DNA of 10,185 bases from Chromobacteriaceae bacterium (lineage in GTDB: Bacteria; Pseudomonadota; Gammaproteobacteria; Burkholderiales; Aquaspirillaceae), in contig JASLDQ010000396.1 in assembly GCA_030151505.1 (NCBI GenBank), positions 1-10,185 on the forward strand, written 5' to 3'. Shown in pieces: positions 1-6,986 of this stretch (position 1 is the first letter of the stretch; each line of letters begins with the position of its first letter). Both the position numbers and the translations under genes were made by a program. The notes below the pieces were generated by a model that worked only from the letters and a program-made list of their open reading frames with translations, was not told the DNA's origin and searched no databases.

Positions 1-121
1 CAACGTGTCGATCACGGTTGCCCTGATCGCCCCGATCGCCATGGAAGAAGGTCTGCGTTTCGCCATCCGTGAAGGCGGTCGTACCGTCGGCGCCGGTGTC
101 GTGGCCAAGATCGTTAAGTAA
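1..121 (+). CDS. tuf: Elongation factor Tu, C-terminal end (partial)
   Basis: The last 39 codons of an EF-Tu gene are present; the start lies left of the window. The reading frame begins at base 2 and ends with TAA at 119-121. The visible peptide ([20 protein letters not shown], then [19 protein letters not shown]) is the end of beta-barrel domain III, including the nearly invariant [15 protein letters not shown] strand pair. EF-Tu is the cytosolic GTPase that delivers aminoacyl-tRNA to the ribosomal A site; domain III contacts tRNA and EF-Ts. The GTPase domain is outside the window. rpsJ follows after 12 nt, as expected for the end of a str operon (rpsL-rpsG-fusA-tuf) that also carries rpsJ. 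Identification is secure; whether this is the only tuf copy cannot be seen here. Confidence 0.97.
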   Translation, partial: NVSITVALIAPIAMEEGLRFAIREGGRTVGAGVVAKIVK

Positions 122-133
122 CCGGAGCGGACC

Positions 134-445
134 ATGCAAAACCAGAAGATCCGTATCCGCCTCAAGGCATTCGACTACGCTCTGATCGATCGTTCGGCCC
201 AGGAAATCGTTGACACCGCCAAGCGCACTGGCGCTGTGGTCAAGGGTCCGGTACCGCTGCCGACCAAGATCGAGCGTTACAACGTTCTGCGTTCGCCGCA
301 CGTGAACAAGACCTCGCGCGACCAGCTCGAGATCCGCACTCACCTGCGTCTGATGGATATCGTTGATCCGACCGACAAGACCGTCGATGCGCTGATGAAG
401 CTCGACCTGCCGGCTGGTGTCGACGTCGAAATCAAGCTGCAGTAA
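134..445 (+). CDS. rpsJ: 30S ribosomal protein S10 (NusE)
   Basis: The 103-residue product has the usual S10 length and carries the family pattern through [18 protein letters not shown] and the VDVEIKL C-terminus. S10 sits in the head of the 30S subunit, and in the NusB-S10 complex it serves transcription antitermination. The ATG is preceded by GGAG at 124-127 with 6-nt spacing, and the start gives the canonical [15 protein letters not shown]-terminus. In E. coli rpsJ is the first gene of the S10 operon. Here it lies 12 nt behind tuf and is separated from rplC by 195 nt containing a strong terminator, so it is probably transcribed with the str genes. Its level would then be set apart from L3/L4, an inference from the spacing and the terminator. 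Confidence 0.98.
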   Translation: MQNQKIRIRLKAFDYALIDRSAQEIVDTAKRTGAVVKGPVPLPTKIERYNVLRSPHVNKTSRDQLEIRTHLRLMDIVDPTDKTVDALMKLDLPAGVDVEIKLQ

Positions 446-454
446 TGCTGACCG

Positions 455-474
455 GGCCGGCCTGATGGCCGGCC
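455..474 (+). terminator. GC-rich hairpin just after rpsJ, possible weak terminator or 3'-end stabiliser
   Basis: A perfect 8-bp stem, GGCCGGCC at 455-462 and again at 467-474, closes a TGAT loop 9 nt after the rpsJ stop codon. Each arm is itself palindromic. The sequence downstream is only loosely T-rich (GTTGCGGTTTTG), so it is not a clean intrinsic terminator. It could trap the 3' end of the tuf-rpsJ transcript after processing. The structure is certain, the function is not. Confidence 0.45.
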
Positions 475-531
475 AGTGTTGCGGTTTTGTACCGTAAGAA
501 GTTGCAGGTGCAATTGTTGCGGCCTAAGTGC

Positions 532-559
532 TTGCGGTAATTGATTTTTCTGTGATAAA
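532..559 (+). promoter_or_regulatory. Candidate sigma70-type promoter for the rplC operon
   Basis: TTGCGG at 532-537 (3/6 match to TTGACA) is separated by 16 nt from GATAAA at 554-559 (4/6 match to TATAAT). The -10 is preceded by TG at 551-552, an extended -10 arrangement, and the spacer is AT-rich. Transcription would start near 566, inside the left arm of the following terminator stem. The same TTGCGG hexamer serves as the likely -35 in front of rplN. Other placements, such as TTGCAG at 502-507, have poorer -10 partners. Confidence 0.45.
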
Positions 560-563
560 TTCG

Positions 564-594
564 CGAGCTCTCCTTTCGGAGAGCTCGTTTTTTT
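564..594 (+). terminator. Strong intrinsic terminator between rpsJ and rplC
   Basis: A perfect 10-bp stem (CGAGCTCTCC at 564-573 with GGAGAGCTCG at 578-587) closes a TTTC tetraloop and is followed at once by seven T (588-594). This is a textbook Rho-independent terminator for + strand transcription; there is no T-tract on the other strand, so it is one-directional. It should stop transcripts arriving from tuf-rpsJ. Because it lies in front of rplC it could alternatively act as a conditional attenuator of the S10 operon. Confidence 0.88.
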
Positions 595-639
595 GTTATT
601 GCCGGTCAATCGTAACCGGCACCTCTTGAAGGGAATAAC
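595..639 (+). promoter_or_regulatory. Foldable rplC leader element abutting the start codon
   Basis: GCCGGT at 601-606 pairs with ACCGGC at 615-620 around an 8-nt loop. Outside it, GTTATT at 595-600 is the exact reverse complement of AATAAC at 634-639, which ends one base before the rplC ATG. The ribosome binding site (GAAGGG, 628-633) would lie in the unpaired strand between the two helices, next to CCTC at 622-625, which could partly pair with it. The outer helix has one G-C pair and is weak alone but could stack on the inner one. In E. coli, L4 represses its operon through leader hairpins near the first start codon; a similar role here is inference only. Confidence 0.4.
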
Positions 640-640
640 G

Positions 641-1285
641 ATGAGTTTAGGTCTTGTCGGTCGCAAAGTCGGCATGACCCGCATTTTTGCTGAGGATGGC
701 GCTGCTATCCCGGTAACGGTGCTGGACATGTCCGCTAACCGCGTCACGCAGCTGAAAACGGCTGAAAATGACGGCTACACCGCCGTTCAGGTGACGTTTG
801 GTGCCAAAAAGGCCAATCGCGTGCTGAAGCCGGAAGCCGGCCAGTTCGCCAAAGCCGGCGTTGAAGCCGGTCGTGGTCTGAAGGAATTTTCCATTGACGC
901 AGCCAAGCTTGCCGACCTGAAGGTTGGTGACTCGCTGACCGTGGAAATCTTCTCGGTGGGTCAACTGGTCGACGTGACCGGTACCAGCCAGGGTAAGGGT
1001 TTCTCGGGCGTCATCAAACGCCACAACTTCTCTTCCAACCGCGAATCCCACGGTAACTCGGTCACCACGCGTGCCCCGGGTTCGATCGGTATGGCTCAGG
1101 ATCCGGGTCGCGTGTTCCCGGGTAAGCGCATGGCTGGCCAATACGGCAACGTCAAGCGCACTGTCCAGAGTCTGGAAATCGTCCGTATCGACGCCGAACA
1201 TCAACTGATCTTGGTCAAGGGCGCTGTTCCCGGCTCCAAGGGCAACGACGTCATCGTGCGTCCGGCAGTGAAGGCAGGTGCGTGA
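641..1285 (+). CDS. rplC: 50S ribosomal protein L3
   Basis: The product is a 214-residue L3 beginning [16 protein letters not shown], a 23S rRNA-binding assembly initiator whose long loop reaches toward the peptidyl-transferase centre. That loop is visible around residues 125-165 ([24 protein letters not shown]). Gln153, in GMAQDPG, aligns with E. coli Gln150, the residue N5-methylated by PrmB in enterics, so the modification site is kept. The ATG at 641 was chosen because it has GAAGGG 7 nt upstream and gives the family N-terminus. The frame stays open upstream to a TTG at 593, but that codon lies in the terminator T-tract. It is the first gene of the transcription unit here, and its TGA overlaps the rplD ATG by one base. 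Confidence 0.98.
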   Translation: MSLGLVGRKVGMTRIFAEDGAAIPVTVLDMSANRVTQLKTAENDGYTAVQVTFGAKKANRVLKPEAGQFAKAGVEAGRGLKEFSIDAAKLADLKVGDSLTVEIFSVGQLVDVTGTSQGKGFSGVIKRHNFSSNRESHGNSVTTRAPGSIGMAQDPGRVFPGKRMAGQYGNVKRTVQSLEIVRIDAEHQLILVKGAVPGSKGNDVIVRPAVKAGA

Positions 1286-1905
1286 TGGAATTGAAAGTTA
1301 TCAATCAGCAAGGTCAGGCCGTCGAAAGCCTGGTTGCGTCCGACACCCTGTTTGGTCGCGAATACAATGAAGCCCTGATTCATCAGGTCGTCACTGCTTT
1401 CCTGGCTAACGCTCGCTCCGGCAATCGTGCCCAGAAAGACCGCAGCGAAATCAACAAGTCGACCAAGAAGCCGTTCAAGCAAAAGGGCACCGGTCGTGCC
1501 CGTGCCGGTCGTGCTTCCAGCCCGCTGTGGCGTGGCGGCGGCAAGATTTTCCCGAACAGCCCGGACGAAAACTTCAGCCACAAGCTCAACCGCAAGATGT
1601 ATCGCGCCGGTGTGGCCGCCATCCTGTCGGAATTGGTGCGCAGCGAGCGTCTGGTCGTGATCGACGAGTTGAAGGTTGAAACCCCGAAGACCAAGGAATT
1701 CGCCGCCAAGGTGAAGTCGCTGGGTCTGGAGCAGGCCCTGGTGATCACCAAGGAACTGGACGAAAACCTGTACCTGTCGTCCCGCAACCTGCCGAACGTG
1801 CTGGTGATCGACGCCACTCAGGCTGACCCGTACAGCCTGGTGCGCTTCGACAAGATCGTGGTCACCCGCGATGCCGTGAAGCAACTCGAGGAGCAGTGGG
1901 CATGA
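1285..1905 (+). CDS. rplD: 50S ribosomal protein L4
   Basis: The 206-residue protein starts [14 protein letters not shown] and matches L4, which lines the exit tunnel and binds 23S rRNA domain I. The long basic loop that reaches the tunnel is clear at about residues 53-88, with KGTGRARAG at 67-75 and WRGGG at 82-86; macrolide-resistance changes in other bacteria fall in this loop. It is slightly longer than the E. coli protein (201 aa). The start ATG shares its A with the rplC stop (TGATG), indicating coupled translation; a GTG one codon upstream is less likely. L4 is the known autogenous repressor of the S10 operon in E. coli, acting on the leader mRNA. Whether it does so here is unknown, but the structured leader before rplC is the place to look. 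Confidence 0.98.
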   Translation: MELKVINQQGQAVESLVASDTLFGREYNEALIHQVVTAFLANARSGNRAQKDRSEINKSTKKPFKQKGTGRARAGRASSPLWRGGGKIFPNSPDENFSHKLNRKMYRAGVAAILSELVRSERLVVIDELKVETPKTKEFAAKVKSLGLEQALVITKELDENLYLSSRNLPNVLVIDATQADPYSLVRFDKIVVTRDAVKQLEEQWA

Positions 1906-2198
1906 ATCAAGAACGTCTGATGCAAGTGATCCTTGCTCCGATCGTGTCCGAAAAGAGCACGATGGTTGCAGACAAGCACCAGCAAGTGGTGTTCAAGGTC
2001 GTTGGCGATGCTACCAAGCCGGAAGTGAAGGCCGCTGTTGAACTGCTGTTCAACGTCAAGGTCGACGGCGTGCAAGTGCTGAACGTCAAGGGCAAGGTCA
2101 AGCGTTTTGGTCGCTTCACCGGTCGTCGCGGCGACTGGAAGAAGGCCTATGTGTGCCTTGCTGCTGGTCAGGAAATTGACCTGACGGCTGCGGAGTAA
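1902..2198 (+). CDS. rplW: 50S ribosomal protein L23
   Basis: The 98-residue protein is L23, with the family core [11 protein letters not shown] at its start and [20 protein letters not shown] in its C-terminal half. L23 lies at the tunnel exit of the 50S subunit and is the docking site for trigger factor and the signal recognition particle. In E. coli the trigger-factor contact includes Glu18; the acidic residue in SEKST here occupies that region. The ATG at 1902 overlaps the rplD TGA in an ATGA motif and has GAGGAG at 1888-1893. An in-frame GTG at 1896 would add two residues but lies too close to that binding site. Strong coupling to rplD is expected. Confidence 0.97.
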   Translation: MNQERLMQVILAPIVSEKSTMVADKHQQVVFKVVGDATKPEVKAAVELLFNVKVDGVQVLNVKGKVKRFGRFTGRRGDWKKAYVCLAAGQEIDLTAAE

Positions 2199-2208
2199 GG
2201 GGAGAACC

Positions 2209-3042
2209 ATGGCTCTAGTGAAAGTTAAACCGACTTCGGCCGGCCGTCGCGCCGTCGTCAAGGTCGTCACCCCGGATCTCTACAAGGGTGCTCCGTACGC
2301 TCCGTTGCTGGAAAAGCAGATCCAGAATGCTGGCCGTAACAACAACGGTCACATCACCACCCGCCACAAGGGCGGTGGTCACAAGCACCACTACCGCGTT
2401 GTCGACTTCCGTCGCAACAAGGACGGCATCGTGGCCAAGGTCGAGCGTATCGAATACGACCCGAACCGCACCGCTCACATCGCGCTGCTGTGCTACGCCG
2501 ATGGCGAACGTCGCTACATCATCGCTCCGAAGGGCCTGAAGGCCGGCATGGAAGTGGTGAACGGCGCCGAAGCCCCGATCAAGACCGGCAACTGCCTGCC
2601 GATCCGCAACATTCCGGTCGGTTCGACCATCCACTGCATCGAAATGCAGCCGGGCAAGGGTGCGCAAATGGCGCGCTCGGCCGGTGCCTCGGTGCAGCTG
2701 CTGGCTCGCGAAGGCGTGTACGCCCAGCTGCGTCTGCGCTCGGGTGAAATCCGCAAGGTGCACGTTGACTGCCGCGCCACCATCGGCGAAGTCGGCAACG
2801 ACGAGCACAGCCTGCGCAAGTACGGCAAGGCCGGTGCTATGCGCTGGCGCGGTATCCGCCCGACCGTCCGCGGTGTGGTGATGAACCCGGTTGATCACCC
2901 GCACGGTGGTGGCGAAGGCAAGACCGCAGCTGGTCGCGATCCGGTCAGCCCATGGGGTACGCCGGCGAAGGGCTTCCGTACCCGTCGCAACAAGCGCACG
3001 AACAACATGATTGTGCGTCGTCGCTATTCCAATAAAGGGTAA
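2209..3042 (+). CDS. rplB: 50S ribosomal protein L2
   Basis: The 277-residue product is L2, one of the most conserved 50S proteins, needed for subunit association and peptidyl-transferase assembly. Recognisable segments are [20 protein letters not shown] near residues 42-61, the OB/SH3-like core with [12 protein letters not shown] and [15 protein letters not shown], and [14 protein letters not shown] from residue 225. His230 in DHPH probably corresponds to the essential His229 of E. coli L2. Length is close to E. coli (273 aa), and the tail ends RRRYSNKG. The ATG follows rplW by 10 nt with AAGGGGAG directly after its stop. No disruption is seen. Confidence 0.98.
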   Translation: MALVKVKPTSAGRRAVVKVVTPDLYKGAPYAPLLEKQIQNAGRNNNGHITTRHKGGGHKHHYRVVDFRRNKDGIVAKVERIEYDPNRTAHIALLCYADGERRYIIAPKGLKAGMEVVNGAEAPIKTGNCLPIRNIPVGSTIHCIEMQPGKGAQMARSAGASVQLLAREGVYAQLRLRSGEIRKVHVDCRATIGEVGNDEHSLRKYGKAGAMRWRGIRPTVRGVVMNPVDHPHGGGEGKTAAGRDPVSPWGTPAKGFRTRRNKRTNNMIVRRRYSNKG

Positions 3043-3049
3043 TTGACAA

Positions 3050-3325
3050 ATGGCACGTTCCATCAAAAAGGGCCCGTTCGTCGACCTGCACCTGATCAAA
3101 AAGGTGGACGCAGCGCGTGCTTCGAATGACAAGCGCCCGATCAAGACCTGGTCGCGTCGTTCGACCGTCCTGCCGGACTTCGTCGGCCTCACCATCGCCG
3201 TCCACAACGGCCGCACCCACGTGCCGGTCTATGTGACCGAAAACATGGTCGGCCACAAGCTGGGCGAATTTTCACTGACTCGTACCTTCAAGGGCCATGC
3301 GGCCGACAAGAAGGCGAAACGTTAA
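3050..3325 (+). CDS. rpsS: 30S ribosomal protein S19
   Basis: The 91-residue S19 starts [15 protein letters not shown] and contains [20 protein letters not shown] and [18 protein letters not shown], hallmarks of the family, at the usual length (92 in E. coli). S19 binds 16S rRNA in the 30S head with S13 and contacts the A-site finger of the large subunit. The binding site AAAGGG (3034-3039) lies inside the end of rplB, and the start codon is 7 nt after the rplB stop, so translation is probably coupled. Order rplB-rpsS-rplV is the conserved S10-operon order. Confidence 0.98.
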   Translation: MARSIKKGPFVDLHLIKKVDAARASNDKRPIKTWSRRSTVLPDFVGLTIAVHNGRTHVPVYVTENMVGHKLGEFSLTRTFKGHAADKKAKR

Positions 3326-3334
3326 GGTGATGCG

Positions 3335-3664
3335 ATGAGAGTTTCCGCTGTATTGAAAAATGCCCGCGTGTCGGCGCAAAAAGCCCGTCTCGTGGCTGAC
3401 CTGATCCGCGGCAAGTCCGTTGATCAAGCGCTGAACATCCTGACTTTCAGCCCGAAGAAGAGTGCGGACCTGCTGAAGAAGCTGCTCGAGTCGGCGATTG
3501 CCAACGCCGAGCACAATGAAGGTGCCGACATCGACACCCTCAAGGTCACCACCGTCTACGTGGACAAGGGCGCCAGCCTCAAGCGCTTTACCGCTCGTGC
3601 CAAAGGCCGCGGTAACCGCATTGAAAAGCAAACCTGCCACGTCACGCTGGTCGTGGGCAACTGA
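3335..3664 (+). CDS. rplV: 50S ribosomal protein L22
   Basis: The 109-residue L22 spans the 50S subunit and its long beta-hairpin lines the exit tunnel beside L4. The hairpin is visible at about residues 77-100 ([20 protein letters not shown]). Residues Leu82-Lys83-Arg84 align with Met-Lys-Arg 82-84 of E. coli L22, whose deletion gives macrolide resistance; here the hairpin is intact. Length is like E. coli (110). The Shine-Dalgarno sequence is built from the rpsS stop codon (TAAGGTGA, 3323-3330), so termination and re-initiation are almost at the same place. Confidence 0.98.
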   Translation: MRVSAVLKNARVSAQKARLVADLIRGKSVDQALNILTFSPKKSADLLKKLLESAIANAEHNEGADIDTLKVTTVYVDKGASLKRFTARAKGRGNRIEKQTCHVTLVVGN

Positions 3665-3674
3665 GGGGTAGATC

Positions 3675-4376
3675 ATGGGACAGAAAATTGATCCGCGCGG
3701 GTTCCGTCTGGCACTGACCCGCAACTGGTCTTCCAAGTGGTTTGCAAACAGCCAGAATTTCGCTGGCATGCTGCAGGAAGACATCAGTGTTCGCGATTTC
3801 CTCCGTGCGAAGCTGAAGAACGCCTCGGTCAGCCGCGTCATCATCGAGCGCCCGGCCAAGAGCGCCCGCATCACCATCTTCACGGCGCGTCCGGGTGTGG
3901 TGATCGGCAAGAAGGGTGAGGACATTGAACAACTGAAGGCTGAGCTGCAAAAGCGTCTCGGCGTTCCGGTTCATGTCAACATCGAAGAAATCCGCAAGCC
4001 GGAAATCGACTCGCAAATCATTGCCGATGGCATTGCGTCGCAGCTGGAAAAGCGCGTGATGTTCCGTCGTGCGATGAAGCGCGCGATGCAGAACGCGATG
4101 CGCATGGGTGCCCAGGGCATCAAGATCATGTCGTCGGGTCGTCTGAACGGTATCGAAATCGCCCGTACCGAATGGTACCGCGAAGGCCGTGTGCCCCTGC
4201 ACACCCTGCGCGCCGACGTTGATTACGCCACCAGCGAAGCCCACACCACCTACGGTGTGATCGGCATCAAGGTCTGGGTGTACAAGGGCGAGATCAAGCC
4301 GGGCCAGGTGTCGGCCGAGCCGGTTCAGCCGGAAAAGAAAGTGAGAAAGGCAGGACGCAATGCTGCAGCCAACTAG
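3675..4376 (+). CDS. rpsC: 30S ribosomal protein S3
   Basis: The 233-residue S3 begins [20 protein letters not shown]. Its N-terminal type-II KH domain carries the GxxG loop GKKG at residues 78-81 ([14 protein letters not shown]), and the C-terminal domain shows [20 protein letters not shown] and [21 protein letters not shown]3 lines the mRNA entry channel of the 30S head, and in E. coli it takes part in the mRNA helicase activity of the ribosome. The length equals the E. coli protein (233). The ATG follows rplV by 10 nt with GAGGGG directly at its stop codon. The last 17 nt of rpsC are shared with the start of rplP in another frame, so the very C-terminus (GRNAAAN) is constrained by the next gene. 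Confidence 0.98.
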   Translation: MGQKIDPRGFRLALTRNWSSKWFANSQNFAGMLQEDISVRDFLRAKLKNASVSRVIIERPAKSARITIFTARPGVVIGKKGEDIEQLKAELQKRLGVPVHVNIEEIRKPEIDSQIIADGIASQLEKRVMFRRAMKRAMQNAMRMGAQGIKIMSSGRLNGIEIARTEWYREGRVPLHTLRADVDYATSEAHTTYGVIGIKVWVYKGEIKPGQVSAEPVQPEKKVRKAGRNAAAN

Positions 4377-4776
4377 ACTCAAGTACCGCAAGGTCCAGAA
4401 GGGCCGCAACACTGGCGTCGCCACTCGCGGCAACAAGGTGAGTTTCGGTGAATTCGGTCTCAAGGCCGTTGGCCGTGGTCGCCTGACCGCGCGTCAGATC
4501 GAAGCCGCCCGTCGTGCCATGACCCGTCACATCAAACGTGGCGGCCGCATCTGGATTCGCGTGTTCCCGGACAAGCCGATTTCCAAGAAGCCGGCCGAAG
4601 TGCGTATGGGTAACGGTAAGGGTTCGGTCGAATACTGGGTTGCCGAAATCCAGCCGGGCAAGATGCTGTACGAAATGGAAGGCGTGAGCGAAGAGCTGGC
4701 CCGTCAGGCATTCCGCCTGGCCGCTGCCAAGCTGCCGCTTCAGACAACCTTCGTTGTGAGACAGGTAGGTCAATAA
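4360..4776 (+). CDS. rplP: 50S ribosomal protein L16
   Basis: The 138-residue L16 starts [17 protein letters not shown] and shows [20 protein letters not shown] and [21 protein letters not shown]16 contacts the A-site tRNA elbow and organises 23S rRNA helices near the peptidyl-transferase centre. Arg82 (VRMG) aligns with E. coli Arg81, the residue hydroxylated by RoxA/YcfD. Length compares well with E. coli (136). The start overlaps the rpsC end by 17 nt; MLQP is the almost universal L16 N-terminus, and AAAGGCAGGA (4346-4355) supplies a binding site inside rpsC, so the overlap looks real. The order rpsC-rplP-rpmC is conserved. Confidence 0.98.
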   Translation: MLQPTRLKYRKVQKGRNTGVATRGNKVSFGEFGLKAVGRGRLTARQIEAARRAMTRHIKRGGRIWIRVFPDKPISKKPAEVRMGNGKGSVEYWVAEIQPGKMLYEMEGVSEELARQAFRLAAAKLPLQTTFVVRQVGQ

Positions 4777-4965
4777 ATGAAAGCGTCCGAACTGAGAGCC
4801 AAGTCGGTTGACGAGCTCAAGGCCGAACTGATGAGCCTGCTGAAGGCGCAATTCGGCCTCCGCATGCAGCTCGCGACTCAGCAGCTGAGCAAGAACAGCG
4901 AACTGAAGAAGGTGCGTCGCGACATCGCGCGCGTTCGTACCGTTTTGCACGAGAAGGCGGCCTGA
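4777..4965 (+). CDS. rpmC: 50S ribosomal protein L29
   Basis: The 62-residue L29 is a two-helix protein, [20 protein letters not shown] followed by [20 protein letters not shown] and [10 protein letters not shown]. It sits beside L23 at the tunnel exit. Length matches the family (63 in E. coli). The ATG immediately follows the rplP TAA with no spacer, and the binding site AGGTAGG (4763-4769) is within rplP. Such juxtaposition suggests that the ribosome leaving rplP re-initiates on rpmC. Confidence 0.97.
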   Translation: MKASELRAKSVDELKAELMSLLKAQFGLRMQLATQQLSKNSELKKVRRDIARVRTVLHEKAA

Positions 4966-4966
4966 C

Positions 4967-5233
4967 ATGAGCGAAACCACCAAAGTTGTCCGCTCGCTGA
5001 CCGGTAAGGTCGTGAGCGACAAGATGGATAAAACCGTAGTCGTGCTGGTTGAGCGCAAGGTCAAGCACCCGATCTACGGCAAAGTGATCCGTCTGTCGAA
5101 GAAGTATCACGCCCACGACGAAAACAACGAATTCGGCATTGGTGACACCGTCACCATCTCCGAGTGCCGTCCGCTGTCGAAAACCAAGGCCTGGAAGGTT
5201 GTGGCCCTGGTCGAAAAGGCTCGTCAGGTGTAA
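4967..5233 (+). CDS. rpsQ: 30S ribosomal protein S17
   Basis: The 88-residue S17 carries the family pattern [20 protein letters not shown] followed by [11 protein letters not shown] and [17 protein letters not shown], and [18 protein letters not shown], an OB-fold. S17 is a primary 16S rRNA-binding protein in the 30S body. It starts 1 nt after the rpmC stop, with GAGAAGG (4951-4957) inside rpmC. It is the last gene of the S10 unit; after its stop there are 177 nt with a promoter and leader before rplN. Confidence 0.98.
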   Translation: MSETTKVVRSLTGKVVSDKMDKTVVVLVERKVKHPIYGKVIRLSKKYHAHDENNEFGIGDTVTISECRPLSKTKAWKVVALVEKARQV

Positions 5234-5240
5234 ATAGCAG

Positions 5241-5269
5241 TTGCGGGAGGGGTGACCCTCCCGTATACT
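5241..5269 (+). promoter_or_regulatory. Candidate spc-operon promoter with an inverted repeat in its spacer
   Basis: TTGCGG at 5241-5246 lies 17 nt upstream of TATACT at 5264-5269, a 5/6 match to the -10 consensus at ideal spacing. A start near 5276 would give a leader of about 135 nt to rplN. The spacer is filled by a perfect inverted repeat: CGGGAGGG (5244-5251), loop GTGA, CCCTCCCG (5256-5263). In RNA read through from rpsQ the repeat would form an 8-bp stem with a GNRA-type loop. There is no T-run directly after it, so a terminator role is weaker than a promoter role. E. coli also has a separate promoter before rplN. Confidence 0.65.
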
Positions 5270-5281
5270 GCCGTTTCTTTC

Positions 5282-5355
5282 GCCACCGTTCAGGTGGCTT
5301 CTGCCCTTTGCCGGGCTCCAAAACTGGCCGTTTTCGTGCCGCGCCTAGCGCGGCA
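5282..5355 (+). promoter_or_regulatory. Structured 5' leader of rplN
   Basis: Between the candidate promoter and rplN the sequence holds several hairpins: GCCACC/GGTGGC (5282-5287 with 5293-5298, 5-nt loop); GCCC/GGGC (5303-5306 with 5313-5316); and TGCCGCGC/GCGCGGCA (5337-5344 with 5348-5355), an 8-bp stem closing the trinucleotide CTA. The last one is followed by ATTTCGTTC, too T-poor for a convincing terminator. The rplN binding site AAAAGGAAAA (about 5397-5406) is unpaired and A-rich. No known riboswitch or leader family is recognised by eye. Confidence 0.4.
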
Positions 5356-5410
5356 TTTCGTTCATCCACGGATGGCGATGTGACGGGTAAGTTGGAAAAA
5401 GGAAAATCAG

Positions 5411-5779
5411 ATGATTCAAATGCAAACCATGTTGGACGTCGCCGATAACACCGGCGCGCGTTCTGTCATGTGCATCAAGGTGCTGGGTGGCTCCAAGCGT
5501 CGCTATGCGACCGTGGGCGACATCATCAAGGTGAGCATCAAGGACGCCGCTCCCCGTGGTCGCGTGAAGAAGGGTGACGTGTACAACGCCGTCGTCGTTC
5601 GCACCGCCAAGGGTGTCCGCCGTCCGGACGGCTCGCTGATCAAGTTCGACGGCAATGCCGCCGTGCTGCTCAACAACAAGCTCGAGCCGATCGGTACCCG
5701 CATCTTCGGCCCGGTGACCCGCGAACTGCGTACCGAGCGCTTCATGAAGATCGTGTCGCTCGCGCCGGAAGTTCTGTAA
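5411..5779 (+). CDS. rplN: 50S ribosomal protein L14
   Basis: The 122-residue L14 opens [20 protein letters not shown] and contains [20 protein letters not shown] and [13 protein letters not shown]. It is one residue shorter than the E. coli protein because of a single-residue gap near KLEPIGTR. L14 forms part of the intersubunit bridge region with L19 and binds the silencing factor RsfS. It is the first gene of the spc unit, following 177 nt of non-coding DNA with a promoter, and has AAGGAAAA before its ATG. High confidence. Confidence 0.98.
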   Translation: MIQMQTMLDVADNTGARSVMCIKVLGGSKRRYATVGDIIKVSIKDAAPRGRVKKGDVYNAVVVRTAKGVRRPDGSLIKFDGNAAVLLNNKLEPIGTRIFGPVTRELRTERFMKIVSLAPEVL

Positions 5780-5791
5780 GGAGAAGGCTGA

Positions 5792-6112
5792 ATGCGCAAG
5801 ATTCGTAAGGGTGACGAAGTCGTCGTCATCACCGGCAAGGACAAGGGCAAGCGCGGCACCGTGCTGAACGTGCTCCCGGCCGAAAACCGCGTCGTGGTCG
5901 AAGGCGTGAATGTCGTCAAGAAGCACCAGAAGCCGAATCCGGTCAAGGGCCTCGCTGGCGGCATCGTTGAAAAGAACATGTCCGTCGATGTGTCCAACAT
6001 CGCTATCTTCAACCCGGCTACCCAGAAGGCTGACCGCGTCGGCTTCAAGACGCTGGAAGACGGCCGCAAGGTTCGCGTGTTCAAGTCGAACGGCGAAGTC
6101 GTCGGCGCGTAA
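5792..6112 (+). CDS. rplX: 50S ribosomal protein L24
   Basis: The 106-residue L24 begins [20 protein letters not shown]; this KOW motif (residues 3-30) is its RNA-binding SH3-like barrel, followed by [13 protein letters not shown] and a C-terminal segment ending [10 protein letters not shown]24 starts 50S assembly by binding the 5' end of 23S rRNA. Length is near E. coli (104). The binding site AAGGAG overlaps the rplN stop (TAAGGAG, 5777-5783), and the ATG is 12 nt after that stop. Confidence 0.98.
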   Translation: MRKIRKGDEVVVITGKDKGKRGTVLNVLPAENRVVVEGVNVVKKHQKPNPVKGLAGGIVEKNMSVDVSNIAIFNPATQKADRVGFKTLEDGRKVRVFKSNGEVVGA

Positions 6113-6121
6113 GGAGCAAAC

Positions 6122-6661
6122 ATGGCACGTCTGCACGATTTTTACAAAAGCGCTGTTGTTCCGGCCCTGGTTCAGCAGTTCGGCTACAAGTCCATCATGG
6201 AAGTGCCGCGCATCGAGAAGATCACCCTGAACATGGGTGTCGGCGAAGCGGTTGCTGACAAGAAGGTCATGGAATTCGCCGTTGGCGATCTGCAGAAGAT
6301 CGCCGGTCAGAAGCCGGTTGTGACCACCGCCAAGAAGTCGATCGCTGGCTTCAAGATCCGTGACGGTTACCCGGTTGGCTGCAAGGTGACGCTGCGTCGC
6401 GAACGCATGTACGAATTCCTGGATCGCCTCGTTACCATCGCGCTGCCGTGCGTGCGTGACTTCCGTGGCGTGAACGGCAAGTCGTTTGACGGTCGCGGCA
6501 ACTACAACATGGGTGTGCGTGAGCAGATCATTTTCCCGGAAATCGAGTACGACAAGATCGACGCGCTCCGCGGTATGAACATCACCATCACCACGACCGC
6601 GAAAACTGACGAAGAAGCCCGCGCTTTGCTGGCCGCGTTCAAGTTCCCGTTCAAGGGTTAA
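6122..6661 (+). CDS. rplE: 50S ribosomal protein L5
   Basis: The 179-residue L5 matches E. coli in length and shows [30 protein letters not shown], the [15 protein letters not shown] segment and [21 protein letters not shown]5 binds 5S rRNA in the central protuberance and contacts P-site tRNA. Its start follows the rplX stop in the arrangement TAAGGAGCAAACATG, with the binding site touching the stop codon. In E. coli the repressor S8 binds spc mRNA around the rplE start; the coding sequence is similar here ([10 protein letters not shown]), but I could not confirm an S8-like helix. Confidence 0.98.
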   Translation: MARLHDFYKSAVVPALVQQFGYKSIMEVPRIEKITLNMGVGEAVADKKVMEFAVGDLQKIAGQKPVVTTAKKSIAGFKIRDGYPVGCKVTLRRERMYEFLDRLVTIALPCVRDFRGVNGKSFDGRGNYNMGVREQIIFPEIEYDKIDALRGMNITITTTAKTDEEARALLAAFKFPFKG

Positions 6662-6665
6662 GCAC

Positions 6666-6971
6666 ATGGCAAAACTTGCACTGATCAACCGCGAAGCAAA
6701 GCGCGCCAAAACGGTGGCTAAATTCGCCGCCAAGCGCGAAGCGCTGATGGCAATCATCAACAACGCGAGCCTCTCTGATGAAGAGCGTTTCGCCGCCCGC
6801 CTGCAACTGCAGCAACTGCCGCGCAATGCCAGCCCGGTCCGCCAGCGTAACCGCTGTGCGCTGACCGGTCGTGCCCGCGGTGTGTTCCGCAAATTCGGTC
6901 TGGGCCGCAATAAGCTTCGCGAAATCGCGATGCGCGGCGAGATCCCGGGTGTTGTCAAGGCGAGCTGGTAA
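6666..6971 (+). CDS. rpsN: 30S ribosomal protein S14 (zinc-independent type)
   Basis: The 101-residue product is the long S14 form, [20 protein letters not shown] at the start and [20 protein letters not shown] then [18 protein letters not shown] at the end. It has a single cysteine and lacks the paired CxxC motifs of the short zinc-binding S14, so it is the C-minus type found in E. coli (also 101 aa). S14 is a late-assembling protein of the 30S head. The ATG comes 4 nt after the rplE stop, with AAGGG (6653-6657) inside the end of rplE. Confidence 0.98.
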   Translation: MAKLALINREAKRAKTVAKFAAKREALMAIINNASLSDEERFAARLQLQQLPRNASPVRQRNRCALTGRARGVFRKFGLGRNKLREIAMRGEIPGVVKASW

Positions 6972-6986
6972 GAGGGGACATCTGAT

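Noticed and set aside
593..640. Upstream extension of rplC to a TTG start
   Set aside because: The codon is inside the T-tract of the terminator, has no binding site, and the added residues are not part of L3; the ATG at 641 gives the family start.
3330..3338. ATG-CGA-TGA mini-frame overlapping the rplV start
   Set aside because: It is a two-codon frame that arises from the overlap of the binding site and start region; nothing supports it as a real leader peptide.
5264..5280. Hairpin 5244-5263 as terminator of the S10 unit
   Set aside because: The stem is followed by TATACTGCCG, not a T-run; TTT clusters appear only about 10 nt later, so a standard intrinsic terminator is not supported.
6090..6170. 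S8-binding helix around the rplE start as in E. coli spc mRNA
   Set aside because: The encoded protein start is conserved, but I could not find a convincing counterpart of the E. coli internal-loop helix by eye; covariance modelling would be needed.
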